DNA from: Allantophomopsis cytisporea
Lineage: Eukaryota; Ascomycota; Leotiomycetes; Phacidiales; Phacidiaceae
NCBI GenBank assembly: GCA_024752435.1
Contig: CP103034.1
Span: 1,116,001 to 1,180,000 of the forward strand
Reading direction: 5' to 3'
DNA: 64,000 bases
The notes under the pieces are model-generated. The model saw only the letters and a program-made list of their open reading frames with translations. It did no database searches and had not been told where the DNA came from. Position numbers and translations under genes: made by a program. Below are positions 13,270 through 23,694 of the stretch, in pieces. How positions within the stretch are numbered: position 1 is the stretch's first letter; each line of letters begins with the position of its first letter.

Positions 13270-14643
13270 ACCAGATATGTACTACTGTATGTATCGGTGA
13301 GTGAGAGGAGAGCGACAGCACACAGACGACATTCATGGTCATGGTCATGGTTATGGTTCCTATGATGGGATGTCCCTCACCCTCTCCTCTCACTACTACT
13401 ACATACTACTCTCAACTCGACTCGAGCGAGGGCAAACCAGGAGGGGCTCAGACCACCAAAGACACAGGGTGCATCCTGTGCTCACGATAATTCCACGAGG
13501 ACGGAGTAGCAGTTGGTAAGTAGATCCTCTTCGGTGCTTTAGCTCGCAAGGACGAAGGAGAATAGCATAGTAGTAAGAGTATCAGCAATCAGGAGGGAGG
13601 GAAAGGATTCTAAACAATACCTTACCTACATGACTGACTACCTACTCACTTACTCACTTACTACTACTTCCATACCTTCCTTACCTTCCTTACCTTACCC
13701 GACGCACATCTCACGCATAAGATAAGACAGAGGTCCATGCCACTTGCGTTTGCGCATTTCGCTCTTCTTGCATCTTCTTGTCTGTTGACTCGTTTTCTTG
13801 AGAGTTCTTGTGTCTTTCAGCCTGCTGTCCATTCCGTGTGCTCCTCCCGAGACTCTTTTCTAACGAAGAACGACGAGAGCAACGACGAGTAATAACGAGG
13901 AACCACTGCTCTCGCACCCGCACCACACTTTACCCTGACAGCCTCACCCACCCAAATCATCCACTCTCATACACACTCGTTCTCCTCGCGCGCGCTCTGT
14001 CATATATTGCTTCTTTTTATCCTATTTCCATTCTGCATTGGTGCATTCTGCCAGCAATCCCAGGGATTTTCTTGGACTAGGAATTCTCATCAGCCGTTCG
14101 CATTATCCAAGTCAAAGTCCTCGTCAGTCCATCTGCACACACCAGCTCGCCAACCAAAATACATCTGGTACATCCCCTACAACACCCCCGGTTGGAGAAA
14201 AAAAAAGACCCGGCGTATATTTGAAACACTGCTTCGAGTCTCTCACTCTTACAACACACTCTACCATAACTCCGTACTCTACTTCAGCAAACTACTACCA
14301 CCACATCTACGATCTTTCTCTATTCCAGGAAAAGTCCAAATACCCCCCCCAGTCGCCCACATTTTTTTTATGGTTGTTTCCATTACATACGCTCCGCAAC
14401 AAATATATATCATTCCACAGTAATTTCGTCAAGGTAGACCCAGTCGATAGACCACTGTCATCTCGATAGTAGGGTTTAAGCAAAGCCGTACCCGCTTCTT
14501 ATTGACGACGAAGAGAACTATATCGTGGAATTACTATCATTCCACTACCAGTGGATATTAATTGCAAGCAGACTTGCAAGTACCAACGGAGGACCCTATC
14601 CATCAAACCATCGGGACTCCTTGAAAATTCCCCAGTTATCACA

Positions 14644-15867
14644 ATGCCTCTTATATCAAAGTCCCGGCCGGCCTCGGAAATGGTCCCTGAACGTGAACGT
14701 TCCCGATTCAAGAGGCTCTCTATATCGCTGTCGCATTCCATCTACAGAACTTCTGCCAACAGTTCTCAAAGCAACATCTTATACGGATCCTCGGCCTCGA
14801 GTTCAAAGACTAACGTCAACGAAGAATCTATGGACGACACCGTGGAACGACCACGACCGAAGAAGGCTGCCACTGCTCCATTGCTCCCTCCGAGAAGTGA
14901 ATTGAGAGCATCCCGTCTTCTCAACAACCTGTCCACCGATTTCAAGGCACTCAGTGAAACAAATATTACCCAGATCTCGAACGAGTCTCTTTCCGACCCA
15001 TTAGAGCAATACCTATCCAGCGAAGAGGATGCATCCGAGAATGCAGATGATTATTATGAGGAATCAATGATTGAGTTCGACACCGCAAGCATTTCAACCC
15101 AGCACACAAGACAAGATCCGAAGCAGGACACAGCCAGAGTAGTATCATATACCTTTGTGGGCAAGCCATCCATTGTGGAGATCTCGACGAACGAGATTCC
15201 AGCGCCGCGTCAAAGGCAATCGTATATGGCCCCAAAAGACATCACCAAACTTCGCCCACAATCAATGCAAGTGCCACGCACCATTGTCAGACCTGAGTCT
15301 CCAGCCCCAAGTATGACCTCGTTCACCGCGCCACCGCGCAAGAGTAGTCGCACACGTCCAGCCCTCACCATCACCAACTCCATGACCTCCACATCCAGCA
15401 AGAACTCTTTCTTGGGCAACGACCCCTTCCCGACGCCCATTGACTCCGCCATCGATTTACAGTCACCCATGGATATCTCCTCGCCGCGCACGCCATCTGA
15501 TAAGTGGAAAAATGGTCTGCGCACTGTTTCCCGCTCATTCAGCTTCGCCCGCCGTCCAAGCATGCCGCGCATGTCTGTCTCTTACAATGGTGTCTCTTCC
15601 GTACCCAAGACAGCTACTGCACCCTCTTTCCCTCACACACCCGTCACGCCTCGTCCAGCCAGCGCTGAGTCTCAGCCTGAGACGCATACTATCATCGAGG
15701 AGGAGACTGAGGTGGATGCTGCGCAACCTGCCCAGGTCAATTATCAAGATATCATGAATAACGTCAAAGTTGGCCCAGCACCGTCTAGCGCAGCTGCCGC
15801 AAAGGCCGTTAGGCACAAGAGTTCGATGCTCGGTCTTGGAAGAAGGAGGAGCATCAAGGGTAGATGA
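14644..15867 (+). CDS. Conserved Ser/Pro-rich fungal protein, unknown function
   Basis: Intronless frame of 407 codons. I do not recognise a named domain. The protein is hydrophilic, rich in Ser, Thr, Pro and Arg, and has no signal peptide or membrane segment. It begins MPLISKSRPASEMVPERERS, has a central acidic stretch (SSEEDASENADDYYEES, about residues 122-138) followed by a less disordered block containing VVSYTFVGKPSIVEI, and ends with basic Arg/Ser clusters such as RRPSMPR and GRRRSIKGR. Those R-x-x-S and R-R-x-S sites would suit basophilic kinases such as PKA; this is inference. The first ATG has a good ACAATG context; the frame stays open about 30 codons upstream, but without another ATG. 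Likely a largely disordered regulatory or scaffold protein. The very long upstream region is compatible with complex regulation. Confidence 0.75.
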   Translation: MPLISKSRPASEMVPERERSRFKRLSISLSHSIYRTSANSSQSNILYGSSASSSKTNVNEESMDDTVERPRPKKAATAPLLPPRSELRASRLLNNLSTDFKALSETNITQISNESLSDPLEQYLSSEEDASENADDYYEESMIEFDTASISTQHTRQDPKQDTARVVSYTFVGKPSIVEISTNEIPAPRQRQSYMAPKDITKLRPQSMQVPRTIVRPESPAPSMTSFTAPPRKSSRTRPALTITNSMTSTSSKNSFLGNDPFPTPIDSAIDLQSPMDISSPRTPSDKWKNGLRTVSRSFSFARRPSMPRMSVSYNGVSSVPKTATAPSFPHTPVTPRPASAESQPETHTIIEEETEVDAAQPAQVNYQDIMNNVKVGPAPSSAAAAKAVRHKSSMLGLGRRRSIKGR

Positions 15868-16500
15868 TCTGCTGAGTCGTCTTTTGTCATTGTCACAACA
15901 TGTCATGTTCTTTTAGCGCTCTGTTCTTCTCTGCTGTTTTTTGTTTTTTTGTGTTTTTTTTTTTGTTTTCACTCATTGTACTGGAGTTACTGGCGTTGCA
16001 CGACTTCGTCTCGTGTGGGATTTCTATCACGGCGCAGCTTTGTTTGTGGTCTTTTTTTTTTTTTTTTGACTCTCAGCGACGCCTTTTCGTCCGAGATCCA
16101 TGGCGTTCTGGAGAAAATCGATGGAGAATATGTTCTCCCATCATCCTACCATCTTACTATAGTATATCATAGCCAAATCATAAAGACTAGTATCACTCTT
16201 TCAACAACTCGGATCTCATTTATGCACTCCACCTCCCAATGTGTCCTATGAAGCACGCATGTCCATACATACTAGCTAGGTACCTATGTGCGCAATCCAG
16301 CATCATGATCCTCATCGCATTGCAACGCAATTCCCAATCTCCCCCAAAATCACAAGTCATAAATCCCATGACTATAATCTGCAGATACGAAAGCTGCGCC
16401 GTAGCCGTTTGACGTTCCCAAGGTTCTGCTTGTAACGGGTGAGTGAGCACGCGTGCAAGCGAATCTGTCTTGAGGATTGGGAAGGGTAAGGTGAGGTTTG

Positions 16501-16590
16501 GTTTGTTTGTTTGTTTGTTTGTGCTGGTCTGGTCTGGTCTGGTCTGGTCGGGTCGGGTCAGTCGCGCCAGTCGCGCCAGTCGCACCTTGT
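16501..16590. repeat. Stacked tandem repeats: GTTT, GGTCT, CGCCAGT
   Basis: Three different short tandem arrays sit end to end: about five GTTT units, then four to five GGTCT units drifting into GGTCG, then three copies of a nine-base GTCGCGCCA unit. Read directly from the sequence. Confidence 0.9.
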
Positions 16591-16693
16591 CACTAGGCTC
16601 TGGGCTAGAAGTCTTGCGTTGTCTTCCAGAAGCCCGTGTAGGGTAGGGGTGGTGCGGTGCTGTGCTTGGGTTACATACTACTACGTAGGTCGG

Positions 16694-16720
16694 TACATAC
16701 ATACATACATACATACATAC
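16694..16720. repeat. ACAT microsatellite
   Basis: Six to seven ACAT units. It is the reverse complement of the TATG/ATGT microsatellite at 16925-16964, so the two form a long-range inverted pair about 200 bp apart. Confidence 0.95.
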
Positions 16721-16922
16721 TTGGGGGTGCTTTTGGGGTGCTTTCTTTGGCGGGCATGCGCGAGGATGGCACGCCCCCGGGCGCGCGGCACATGATGCGT
16801 GCTGACTGTGAGGGGAGGAGAGCAGGTGTGGAATGTTTTCCGAGGTGTTGTGCATGTGGATTTACGAATCCCTTGAAAGGGGAGGTCGTGTCAGTATGTT
16901 AGGGTGATGATAGATGGGCAGG

Positions 16923-16924
<2 letters not shown>

Positions 16925-16953
<29 letters not shown>

Positions 16954-16964
16954 TGTATGTATGT
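16925..16964. repeat. TATG microsatellite
   Basis: About ten TATG units, in inverted orientation to the ACAT tract at 16694-16720. Confidence 0.95.
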
Positions 16965-18391
16965 GGGATCGTGCGGGATGGATATCAGATAAGTGGCTTC
17001 TTGTTTATCTGGGTATGTGTTGGTTGATTGGACGTACGCGGTAGGAAGGAGGAATATTGAGTGGCATTATTTAATATTGATGATTATTGATTTGGCAGCG
17101 GAATAGATCCTTCAACCTATACATCCCTTGAAGTGTGTGATGTTTCCGGAAAGGCGACATCTGCATGCCATATTGAGCCTCGTACCTGCATACACACACA
17201 CATATATATATGTATATATATTATACATGCCATGTAGTATTGTATATGCATCTGCACCTCAGAGCCATAAATAATCCCTACCTATAGCTCCTCGTGCTGT
17301 AATTCCATCATCCAACATTGAGGCACAGAATATTGACCTTCACGCAGTACATTATTCGTTACTCCACGGACTTCGGTCTTTGAAGCATTGGAAGTTTCTT
17401 CACTTACGCTTCATACTATTCAGACTACTAATCCTATTAATCCTATTCATCCTATTCATCCTATTCTGCACTGTCGAAAAACCAACTGTCTCCCACGGAC
17501 ATTATAGATGCAATTTTTTTCTGCATTCATTTACGAGGTCGTTGTGGTTTGTGCTGTGCGCCGTCGCTCACGCTTCTTTGGTCATGTCTCTCATAAGGTG
17601 CCGACCTCCGAAGTGCGCCTGTGGAGATTGTGATATCGTGGCTTTTGACGCCGTGAGCGCGCTCCTCTTCACCATCGCGCGAGTGCCTTTGCGATATTCA
17701 TTACGAATTAGTTTGTTGGGTCTTTATTAGACAGTTATGGACTGTTTATTCAGAATAATGTCTTCTTGATTTTGACTCCCGTTTCCTCTATTCATCACAG
17801 CGTTCGGGGCACTGAGCCTTAAATGAAGCTTTTCATGCCAATGAAACTTATTACTGCATGATCGCCGTTGAAGATGGATTCAAATGCTCAGACCCCGTCA
17901 GTGTAAATACGTCAATTCCCGTTGCTGAAAATTGGAAAATGGATGGAATCAAGACGCTTGACTTTGAGCACTACCTAAGCTTGCACTCGAGTCACGCACA
18001 TTTCGTATGCCTCACCATCACTGAGTCGTGAAGTCTCAGACTTGCTCGTGCTCCGTGCTTTGACTTTTTGTCTTCATTGTTGGGTGGAGATCCAAATCTC
18101 ACGATGGACGGAAATTTCTAATCCCGATGCCGCGTGCCTCGCAGCCTGAAGCAGAATTCAGGCCTACGCAGATCTCAGTCCGGCCGATGAGAAAAGCAAT
18201 TGACGCACTAAATCAATGCCTGAAGTTATCGATTCCACCAGGCCACAACAAAATCTACATCGAAATTCGCTTAGCCTAGGGCAGGCACGCACATTTTGCG
18301 ATCGCGAAGTTTTGTGACTTAGACTTCGACATTTCAACGCCGCAACGACAACCGACGACTCGACCACCGACAAGTCATCAATACCTTCGAG

Positions 18392-19810
18392 ATGGCTTCC
18401 CGACCAACTGTCACCATCTTGTCCGCGGACGGCAAGGCCTCCGGCGCCTCCCACCCACTTCCAGCCGTCTTCAATGCTCCATTGAGACTCGATGTCGTCC
18501 AGTACGTTTTTACACCACTCTGCGAAAGAACAAGGAAGAGGAGAAGGACGATGAGCATGGAATGAAGAGAACTGGTCAGAATGGCGGCTAATCCGAAATT
18601 TTGCAGGACTGTTCACACCGGTATGGCCAAGAACAAGCGCCAGCCATACGCTGTCAGCGAGAAGGCTGGTCACCAGACATCTGCTGAGTCCTGGGGTACC
18701 GGTCAGTACACAATTTTCATTGCAATATTTGGAGTAGATTATGGAGCAGGCATTATGGGAGAAAGCTCTTTTTTTCTGCAGACTGGGGCGAATTTTTGAG
18801 GGTCAATTGTGAAGGACTTGAGGCTGATTGATTTCATTACAGGACGTGCTGTTGCCCGTATTCCTCGTGTCTCTGGTGGTGGAACTCACCGTGCTGGTCA
18901 GGCTGCTTTCGGTAACATGTGCCGCTCTGGTCGCATGTTCGCTCCAACCAAGGTCTGGAGAAAGTGGCACCAGAAGATCTCCCTTGGACAGAAGTGAGTT
19001 GACGCAAAAGTCGAGAAGATGAAGCTTGAACTGACATTATCCAGGCGATTCGCTACCGCCTCTGCCTTGGCTGCTTCCGCTGTCCCATCCCTCCTCCTCG
19101 CCCGTGGTCACCAGGTCTCTACCGTCCCAGAGGTTCCTCTTGTCATCAACTCTGAGGTCTTCTCCGGTGCCGCTATCTCCCGCACTGCCGCTGCCGTCGG
19201 TCTCTTGAACGCCGTCGGTGCTGGTTCCGAGATCTCCAAGGTCAAGGCTTCCCGCAAGCTCCGTGCTGGTAAGGGTAAGCTCCGTGGCCGCCGTCACCGC
19301 CAACGCCGTGGCCCATTGGTCGTCTACGACCCAGAGGTTGACGGAAAGGAGCTCTCCCGCGCTTTCCGCAACATCGCTGGTGTTGAGACTAGCTCCGTCT
19401 TCGCTCTCAACCTTCTCCAGCTTGCTCCAGGTGGACACTTGGGACGTTTCGTCATCTGGACCTCCGGTGCCTTCAAGGCCCTTGACACCATCTACGGATC
19501 CACCACCACCCCATCTGCCCTCAAGAAGGACTTCCTCCTCCCATCCAATGTTGTCTCCCAGGCTGATATCGGCCGTTTGATCAACTCCTCCGAAATCCAG
19601 ACCGTCATCCGTGCCGCCAAGGGTGAGGCCAAGACCAAGCGTGCTGGTGTCCAGAAGAAGAACCCACTCCACAACAAGCAGGTTCTCCTCAGACTCAACC
19701 CATACGCTTCCGCCTACTCCAAGGAGAAGATTGGTTCCAAGGGTTTGGACGCCGGTAAGCCAAGCGAGCGTGCTGGTGAGGCTTTCGCCAAGGTTTTGAT
19801 TGAGGACTAA
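18392..19810 (+). CDS. RPL4: 60S ribosomal protein L4 (uL4)
   Basis: Structural protein of the large ribosomal subunit, with an internal loop that reaches into the peptide exit tunnel. Exons 18392-18501, 18607-18701, 18843-18993 and 19045-19810 give 373 residues, near the yeast length of 362. Diagnostic stretches are RQPYAVSEKAGHQTSAESWG, then GRAVARIPRVSGGGTHRAGQ, GNMCRSGRMFAPTKVWRKWH, RKLRAGKGKLRGRRHRQRRG and AFRNIAGVETSSVF. The C-terminal extension is lysine-rich. All introns are in the first 30% of the coding sequence, as is common in fungal ribosomal protein genes, and codon use is strongly biased toward C-ending codons in exon 4, as expected for high expression. The gene converges with the PhoD-type gene on its right. 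The 305-codon antisense frame at 19037-19954 is a by-product of this codon bias. Confidence 0.98.
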
Positions 19811-20382
19811 GTGGTTTGTTTGGGTTTTGGTCTTGATTATGGTTATATGGTAGCAATGCATCTTCTCTAAGGGCGCCATTAGCTTAGGTTTGCTTTCAAA
19901 AGAAAGGCATACATGAAAAGCTACTTCAATTTTTCTGTTCAAACTGTGCTCCACTTGTGATTTTTGTGAACTTCAACTATTGAGTGCTTATGTTGCCCTG
20001 TTGCCTACTCTTATTTTATAAGACATGCTCCATTCTGAAATTATTACCAAGCGTCGCTTTCTTTGTTGATACGGACTTTGGACCTTCACTAGCGAACGAT
20101 GTTCAAGGGATATATTCTAGAGGTCAATATAGGCTGTAATATAATTTCAAGGCACGCGAGTTTCTCATTTCGCTGGCATTACTTTGCTAAGTAAAACACA
20201 ACACGCGCCGAAACTCTCTCCCTTCCTAGCGTAAGCTGCAATTAATTATACCGCACTCGGCATGGTCTCACCGCACGCAAATACAGCAAAGCAGAACACG
20301 CAAAAGCAGAAGATCAACGAGGCTCGCCCAATTCTACGGAGATGGTCTGTCTATATAGCTGTGAGAGGTACACACGTGCTGT
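19811..20382. other. Convergent intergenic region, RPL4 / PhoD-type gene
   Basis: Holds the 3' untranslated regions of two converging genes. AT-rich near the centre. No gene, RNA or repeat recognised. Confidence 0.55.
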
Positions 20383-22447
20383 TCAGCCCCACAATGCATC
20401 CTTGATTCTGTTCACGCGGCCAGAGGGGATGGTAGGTGGTGAGAGGAGGATAGAGTCCCAGATCTCCTCGCCATCTACGAACAGGCGGAACTTGAGGATA
20501 CTTTGATCGCTGGCCGGTGGATTCTCAATTGTGATGGCGCCGAACTTGGAGTTACCATCGGGGATATACCTGTATAGTTAGCACGTCTAGATGAGATGGG
20601 TGAGAAGGAGGGGAACTCACTTGACCATAACGTCTTCATCGTCCGTCTCGGAATACGTACGCACTGGGAGGTAGAACTGGCTGAGCGGTGAGGTAGAGAA
20701 TTCGTTGACTGTGGCACTGATGGGCCACTTGCCGCCTGTTGGAGGCGGGAACGCTGTGGCCGCAAACTCGTGGCGATCACCACTAAGCACCACGACGCCT
20801 ACGCCTCCCCGCAATCCGACATCCCACATGGCTTCGAGGATGACCCGTCGCTCGGCCAGATAGCCTGCCCACGTGTCGAGGCTGTTTACGCGCCAGTTCT
20901 TGGTGAAGGGAATGCTGGAGGCGATAATTTTCCACTTCACGCCGGCGGGCACTGGACGTGCAAGGAAAGCAAGCAAGTCATCAAGTTGCTCTTTTCCGAG
21001 CATAGTCTTCTCGGGACTGTCGATAGGGATATCGGAAGAGGAGTTGCGGTAGGTGCGTGTGTCCATCATGAAGAATGCAGCTGGGCCTTGGGAAAATTCA
21101 AAATAGGTTGCTCCGCTTCGAATATTGGAGGTGGATCCTGCTTTACGTGCGGGAGGAGGGTTCGCAGCAACCTGGTAATGGTTGTATGGATCAGCTGCTG
21201 CCTGGTAGACCCCAGTCGTATTAAGATCCCAATCGTTGGCAATCTCATGGTCATCGAGGACATGAATCCAGCTAAGATTTTGACCAACCGAAGGCCAGTC
21301 TGGAGAGGCATATACTTGACGATATTCACGCCTATAGTCCTCAGCCGTGTTTCCGAATCTCTTGGGAACGTCAATGTAGATGAAGTCTCCTAAGAAGAGC
21401 ATGAATTGAGCTCCAAGAGACGGAAGGTTCTTTGCAAGGTGCTTTAAACCCGGAATCGAAAGGGGGTGATCAGTAGGGTTGTATGGGAACCGTGGTTTAA
21501 TACAGCTAGATGTCAAAAAAGTGAATTGCCCATCGTTCTTAACTGATTGAGCACCGGGCTTCGGTGGTGTGGTGAAAACACCAGTGTGGTTGTTGGAAGT
21601 GACCCATTGGAAAGCCTTCTCAGATTGTCCATTCAACTTGATAGGAACAACAGCAGTGTAATCGGTCTCATTTGTCAGATAATGGATACTACCGGCATGT
21701 TGCCAGCTGGGATCTTCGAAAGGAGCAACTGGCTCGTGGATCTTGACAGACACAAATAATGGGAGTTTGCTCTGATCTGGCTCTCTGATGAGAAGTTTTG
21801 CCTCGGTAGGAGAAACATATCCAATACGGGCGAATGTGAGGTCTTCACTGGCATGGAAGGTCTTGGCTCGGTACACATAGTCTGTGACTCCAGCTACAAG
21901 AGCGAGGTTAACCAAGAGTGTAAGAAGCGATAGTAGAGTACTGGTTGGACTTGGCAACCCAGTCAAAAGTGTTCTCAAGACCTTTGGTGATCTCTCTTGT
22001 AAAACGAGGGTTTCTTGGACATCAACCTCTTCCTCAACATGTGTCGGCTTATCGGAAGGTGGTAGATTTGTCGAATGCGCAGCTGTTGATGGATTAGTGG
22101 GTGGCTGGCCCTCCACTTCGGTCTCGGTCACAGTGATATCGATCTCATCTTCGATGACATTGTATTTCCGTTGAGTGAAAAAGCTCGCGACGAATGTGGG
22201 GAGGTAAATGGCGAAGAGCGTGTAAACGATAGGCGGAAAATGCTGAGATCATGATAAGCATCTAAGTACCTGCATATAATCTGTCATTCAAGCGACCTAC
22301 ATGCCCGGGAATCTGTCATATTCGTTAGCAGTTTCACTCTTGAGTTCCATGGAAATTGAGAACACGCACCCATCTGAGAAATATATATGCAGCCAATCGC
22401 ATTCCGATTGAGCTGATAGCAGCTGCCTTATCCTGTAAGGTCGACAT
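20383..22447 (-). CDS. PhoD-like metallophosphatase, membrane-anchored
   Basis: Predicted 632-residue alkaline-phosphatase-D-type enzyme that hydrolyses phosphoesters with a metal centre. Exons are 22447-22370, 22312-22301 (12 nt), 22242-20621 and 20569-20383. The N-terminal 150 residues hold hydrophobic segments (one around FPPIVYTLFAIYLPTFVAS, another at about 119-150), so the catalytic domain is membrane-tethered. PhoD signatures are present: GDFIYIDVP (about 315-323), VLDDHEIANDWD (around 360) and LSGDRHEFAATAF (about 517-529), which supply metal-binding Asp, His and Asn/Glu. Several N-x-S/T sites suggest a lumenal or extracellular catalytic domain. The 12-nt second exon adds IPGH between RW and HFPP and is the only splice path I found that keeps frame with canonical GT-AG borders. 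Without it, translation would have to start at an internal methionine or a GTG. Substrate is unknown. No conserved neighbour suggests a pathway. Confidence 0.88.
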
Positions 22448-23694
22448 AATTCATTTAATGCAAAAAAGTAAAACAATCCAGCTCGCTGTAATCACTGGAG
22501 ATGGATGGTAAAAGCCAGATTGACTCTGGACAACTGAATGATGAACAAGAAGCTCGAGATTCGTGTGTTCATTGCTGATTTTCCATCAGCTCCTGATTCG
22601 TCGCTCGTATCGCTCGTTAGCTGCAAGGTAAGCTGCAGACAGGCTTAAGGCATGAGCTCCAGGAATTTGACAGATTCCAAACGTCATTATGACAAGGCTG
22701 AAACGCGGTCTTCATGCGGGAAAGCCAAATGATTTTGACGACGAGGCTGAGAAATTTGAAGAACATCTGATTTGAGGCATCAACAAATCAATCTCATGGG
22801 TTCTGCTAGACGTATCGATGACTTCGTAAGGTAGGCTCATCTGAGAGTCACACAGGTGCAGTTTGTAGGTGGAGTTGCTGTGATGCTCAAGTTTCGGTCC
22901 AAACACCTCACATCTGATGCATAAATCAGGCATCCGACCTGTATTGAAGTGGGCACGGTTCCATGCAGGTGACCAAACTCCGACGATTGCTCTGTTATTA
23001 AAACCTCGTTCAGCTCTACATATGTACAAGTCTCTTGGCAGCATCCAAGATGATCGGCCTTTACATGATCGGCCTTTGCATGATGGCGGGGTCAGTCAAT
23101 GCGTTGTACTGTAGTCGAACGGTCTCGAGAAGGAAAAGAAGATGTGGTGAGAATAGTTTTACAATCAAAGGACACGGCATACAAGGCAATAAAGGCATCA
23201 GACGGTACATCTTGAGTAATTATTTGCCCCCTCACATCTTCACTTGAAGCTCTATGGCTCTATATGGGTGAAAACTCTCAAACAAATATATGTCTGACAA
23301 AATATACTGGTCGGAAGAAGCATACGGATTTGAAACGTGTCCAGCTCTCAATAACGACGCTTGGCTTAGTTTATCAAAAAAGACCTTGACAAGTATGGGC
23401 AGAAGGCGACCATTTGCAACTCATGAATTGAAAGCCTGAAGATTCCTATGAACCAGCCTCTCTTGAGCTGAGCTGAGCTGAGCTGAGCCCTTGAAATCGA
23501 TTATATAAACACATGTCCACAACATATCAGCAATAGGCCCAGCACAAAGCTTTCTCATAATGGTCAGCTTATCCATTATTATCAAATCTAGGTTACTTTT
23601 TGCGTTCCAGTCGTCAAGGAGAATATTCATCATCCCCAAACGCCAAACACCATCAAATGCCACCAATTAACTCATAACCAATGCTCAGATCCTC
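22448..23694. other. Intergenic region upstream of PhoD-type gene
   Basis: Lies between the start of the PhoD-type gene and the 3' end of CDC73, both on the minus strand. It should contain the PhoD promoter and the CDC73 3' region. One pentanucleotide repeat is present at 23464-23488. Open frames are short and lack motifs. Confidence 0.5.
23464..23488. repeat. GAGCT pentanucleotide repeat
   Basis: Five consecutive GAGCT units just downstream of the CDC73 coding end. Confidence 0.9.

Larger units (their letters stand above)
8543..14643. other. 6.1-kb gene-poor, microsatellite-rich region
   Basis: No gene can be supported in this stretch. It carries many simple repeats: a CAGA/CAGC tract at 11422-11456, TATG tetranucleotides at 11497-11530 and 12331-12370, CT tracts at 12424-12462 and 12926-12965, and a TAG/GTA tract at 13231-13269. 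CTTAC/TACCT-rich DNA lies at 13618-13700. Open frames above 100 codons run through compositionally biased DNA and lack motifs. The last kilobase is C- and T-rich and probably belongs to the promoter and leader of the gene starting at 14644. A non-coding RNA or an unusually long 5' leader is possible but not visible from sequence alone. Confidence 0.5.
15868..18391. other. Intergenic region with T-tracts and stacked simple repeats
   Basis: About 2.5 kb without a supportable gene. It has T-rich tracts at about 15935-15967 and 16051-16067, a block of different short tandem repeats at 16501-16590, an ACAT tract at 16694-16720 and a TATG tract at 16925-16964. An AT-rich segment holds TATA-type dinucleotides near 17200. 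The end, from about 18270, should hold the RPL4 promoter. A 116-codon frame at 17380-17730 is hydrophobic only because of an ATCCTATT-type repeat and is not taken as a gene. Confidence 0.5.

Noticed and set aside
16220..16855. 211-codon minus-strand frame with Thr/Asp/Gln repeats
   Set aside because: It reads through the stacked tandem repeats at 16501-16720, which makes a long frame by chance.
17380..17730. 116-codon hydrophobic plus-strand frame
   Set aside because: Its hydrophobic start is produced by an ATCCTATT-type repeat; the rest has no motif or upstream signals.
19037..19954. 305-codon open frame antisense to RPL4
   Set aside because: It mirrors the biased C-ending codons of the ribosomal protein gene and has low-complexity Gly/Ser/Leu composition with no motif. 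Shadow frame.
20770..21393. 207-codon plus-strand frame over the PhoD-type gene
   Set aside because: Antisense to a clear conserved exon; no domain.
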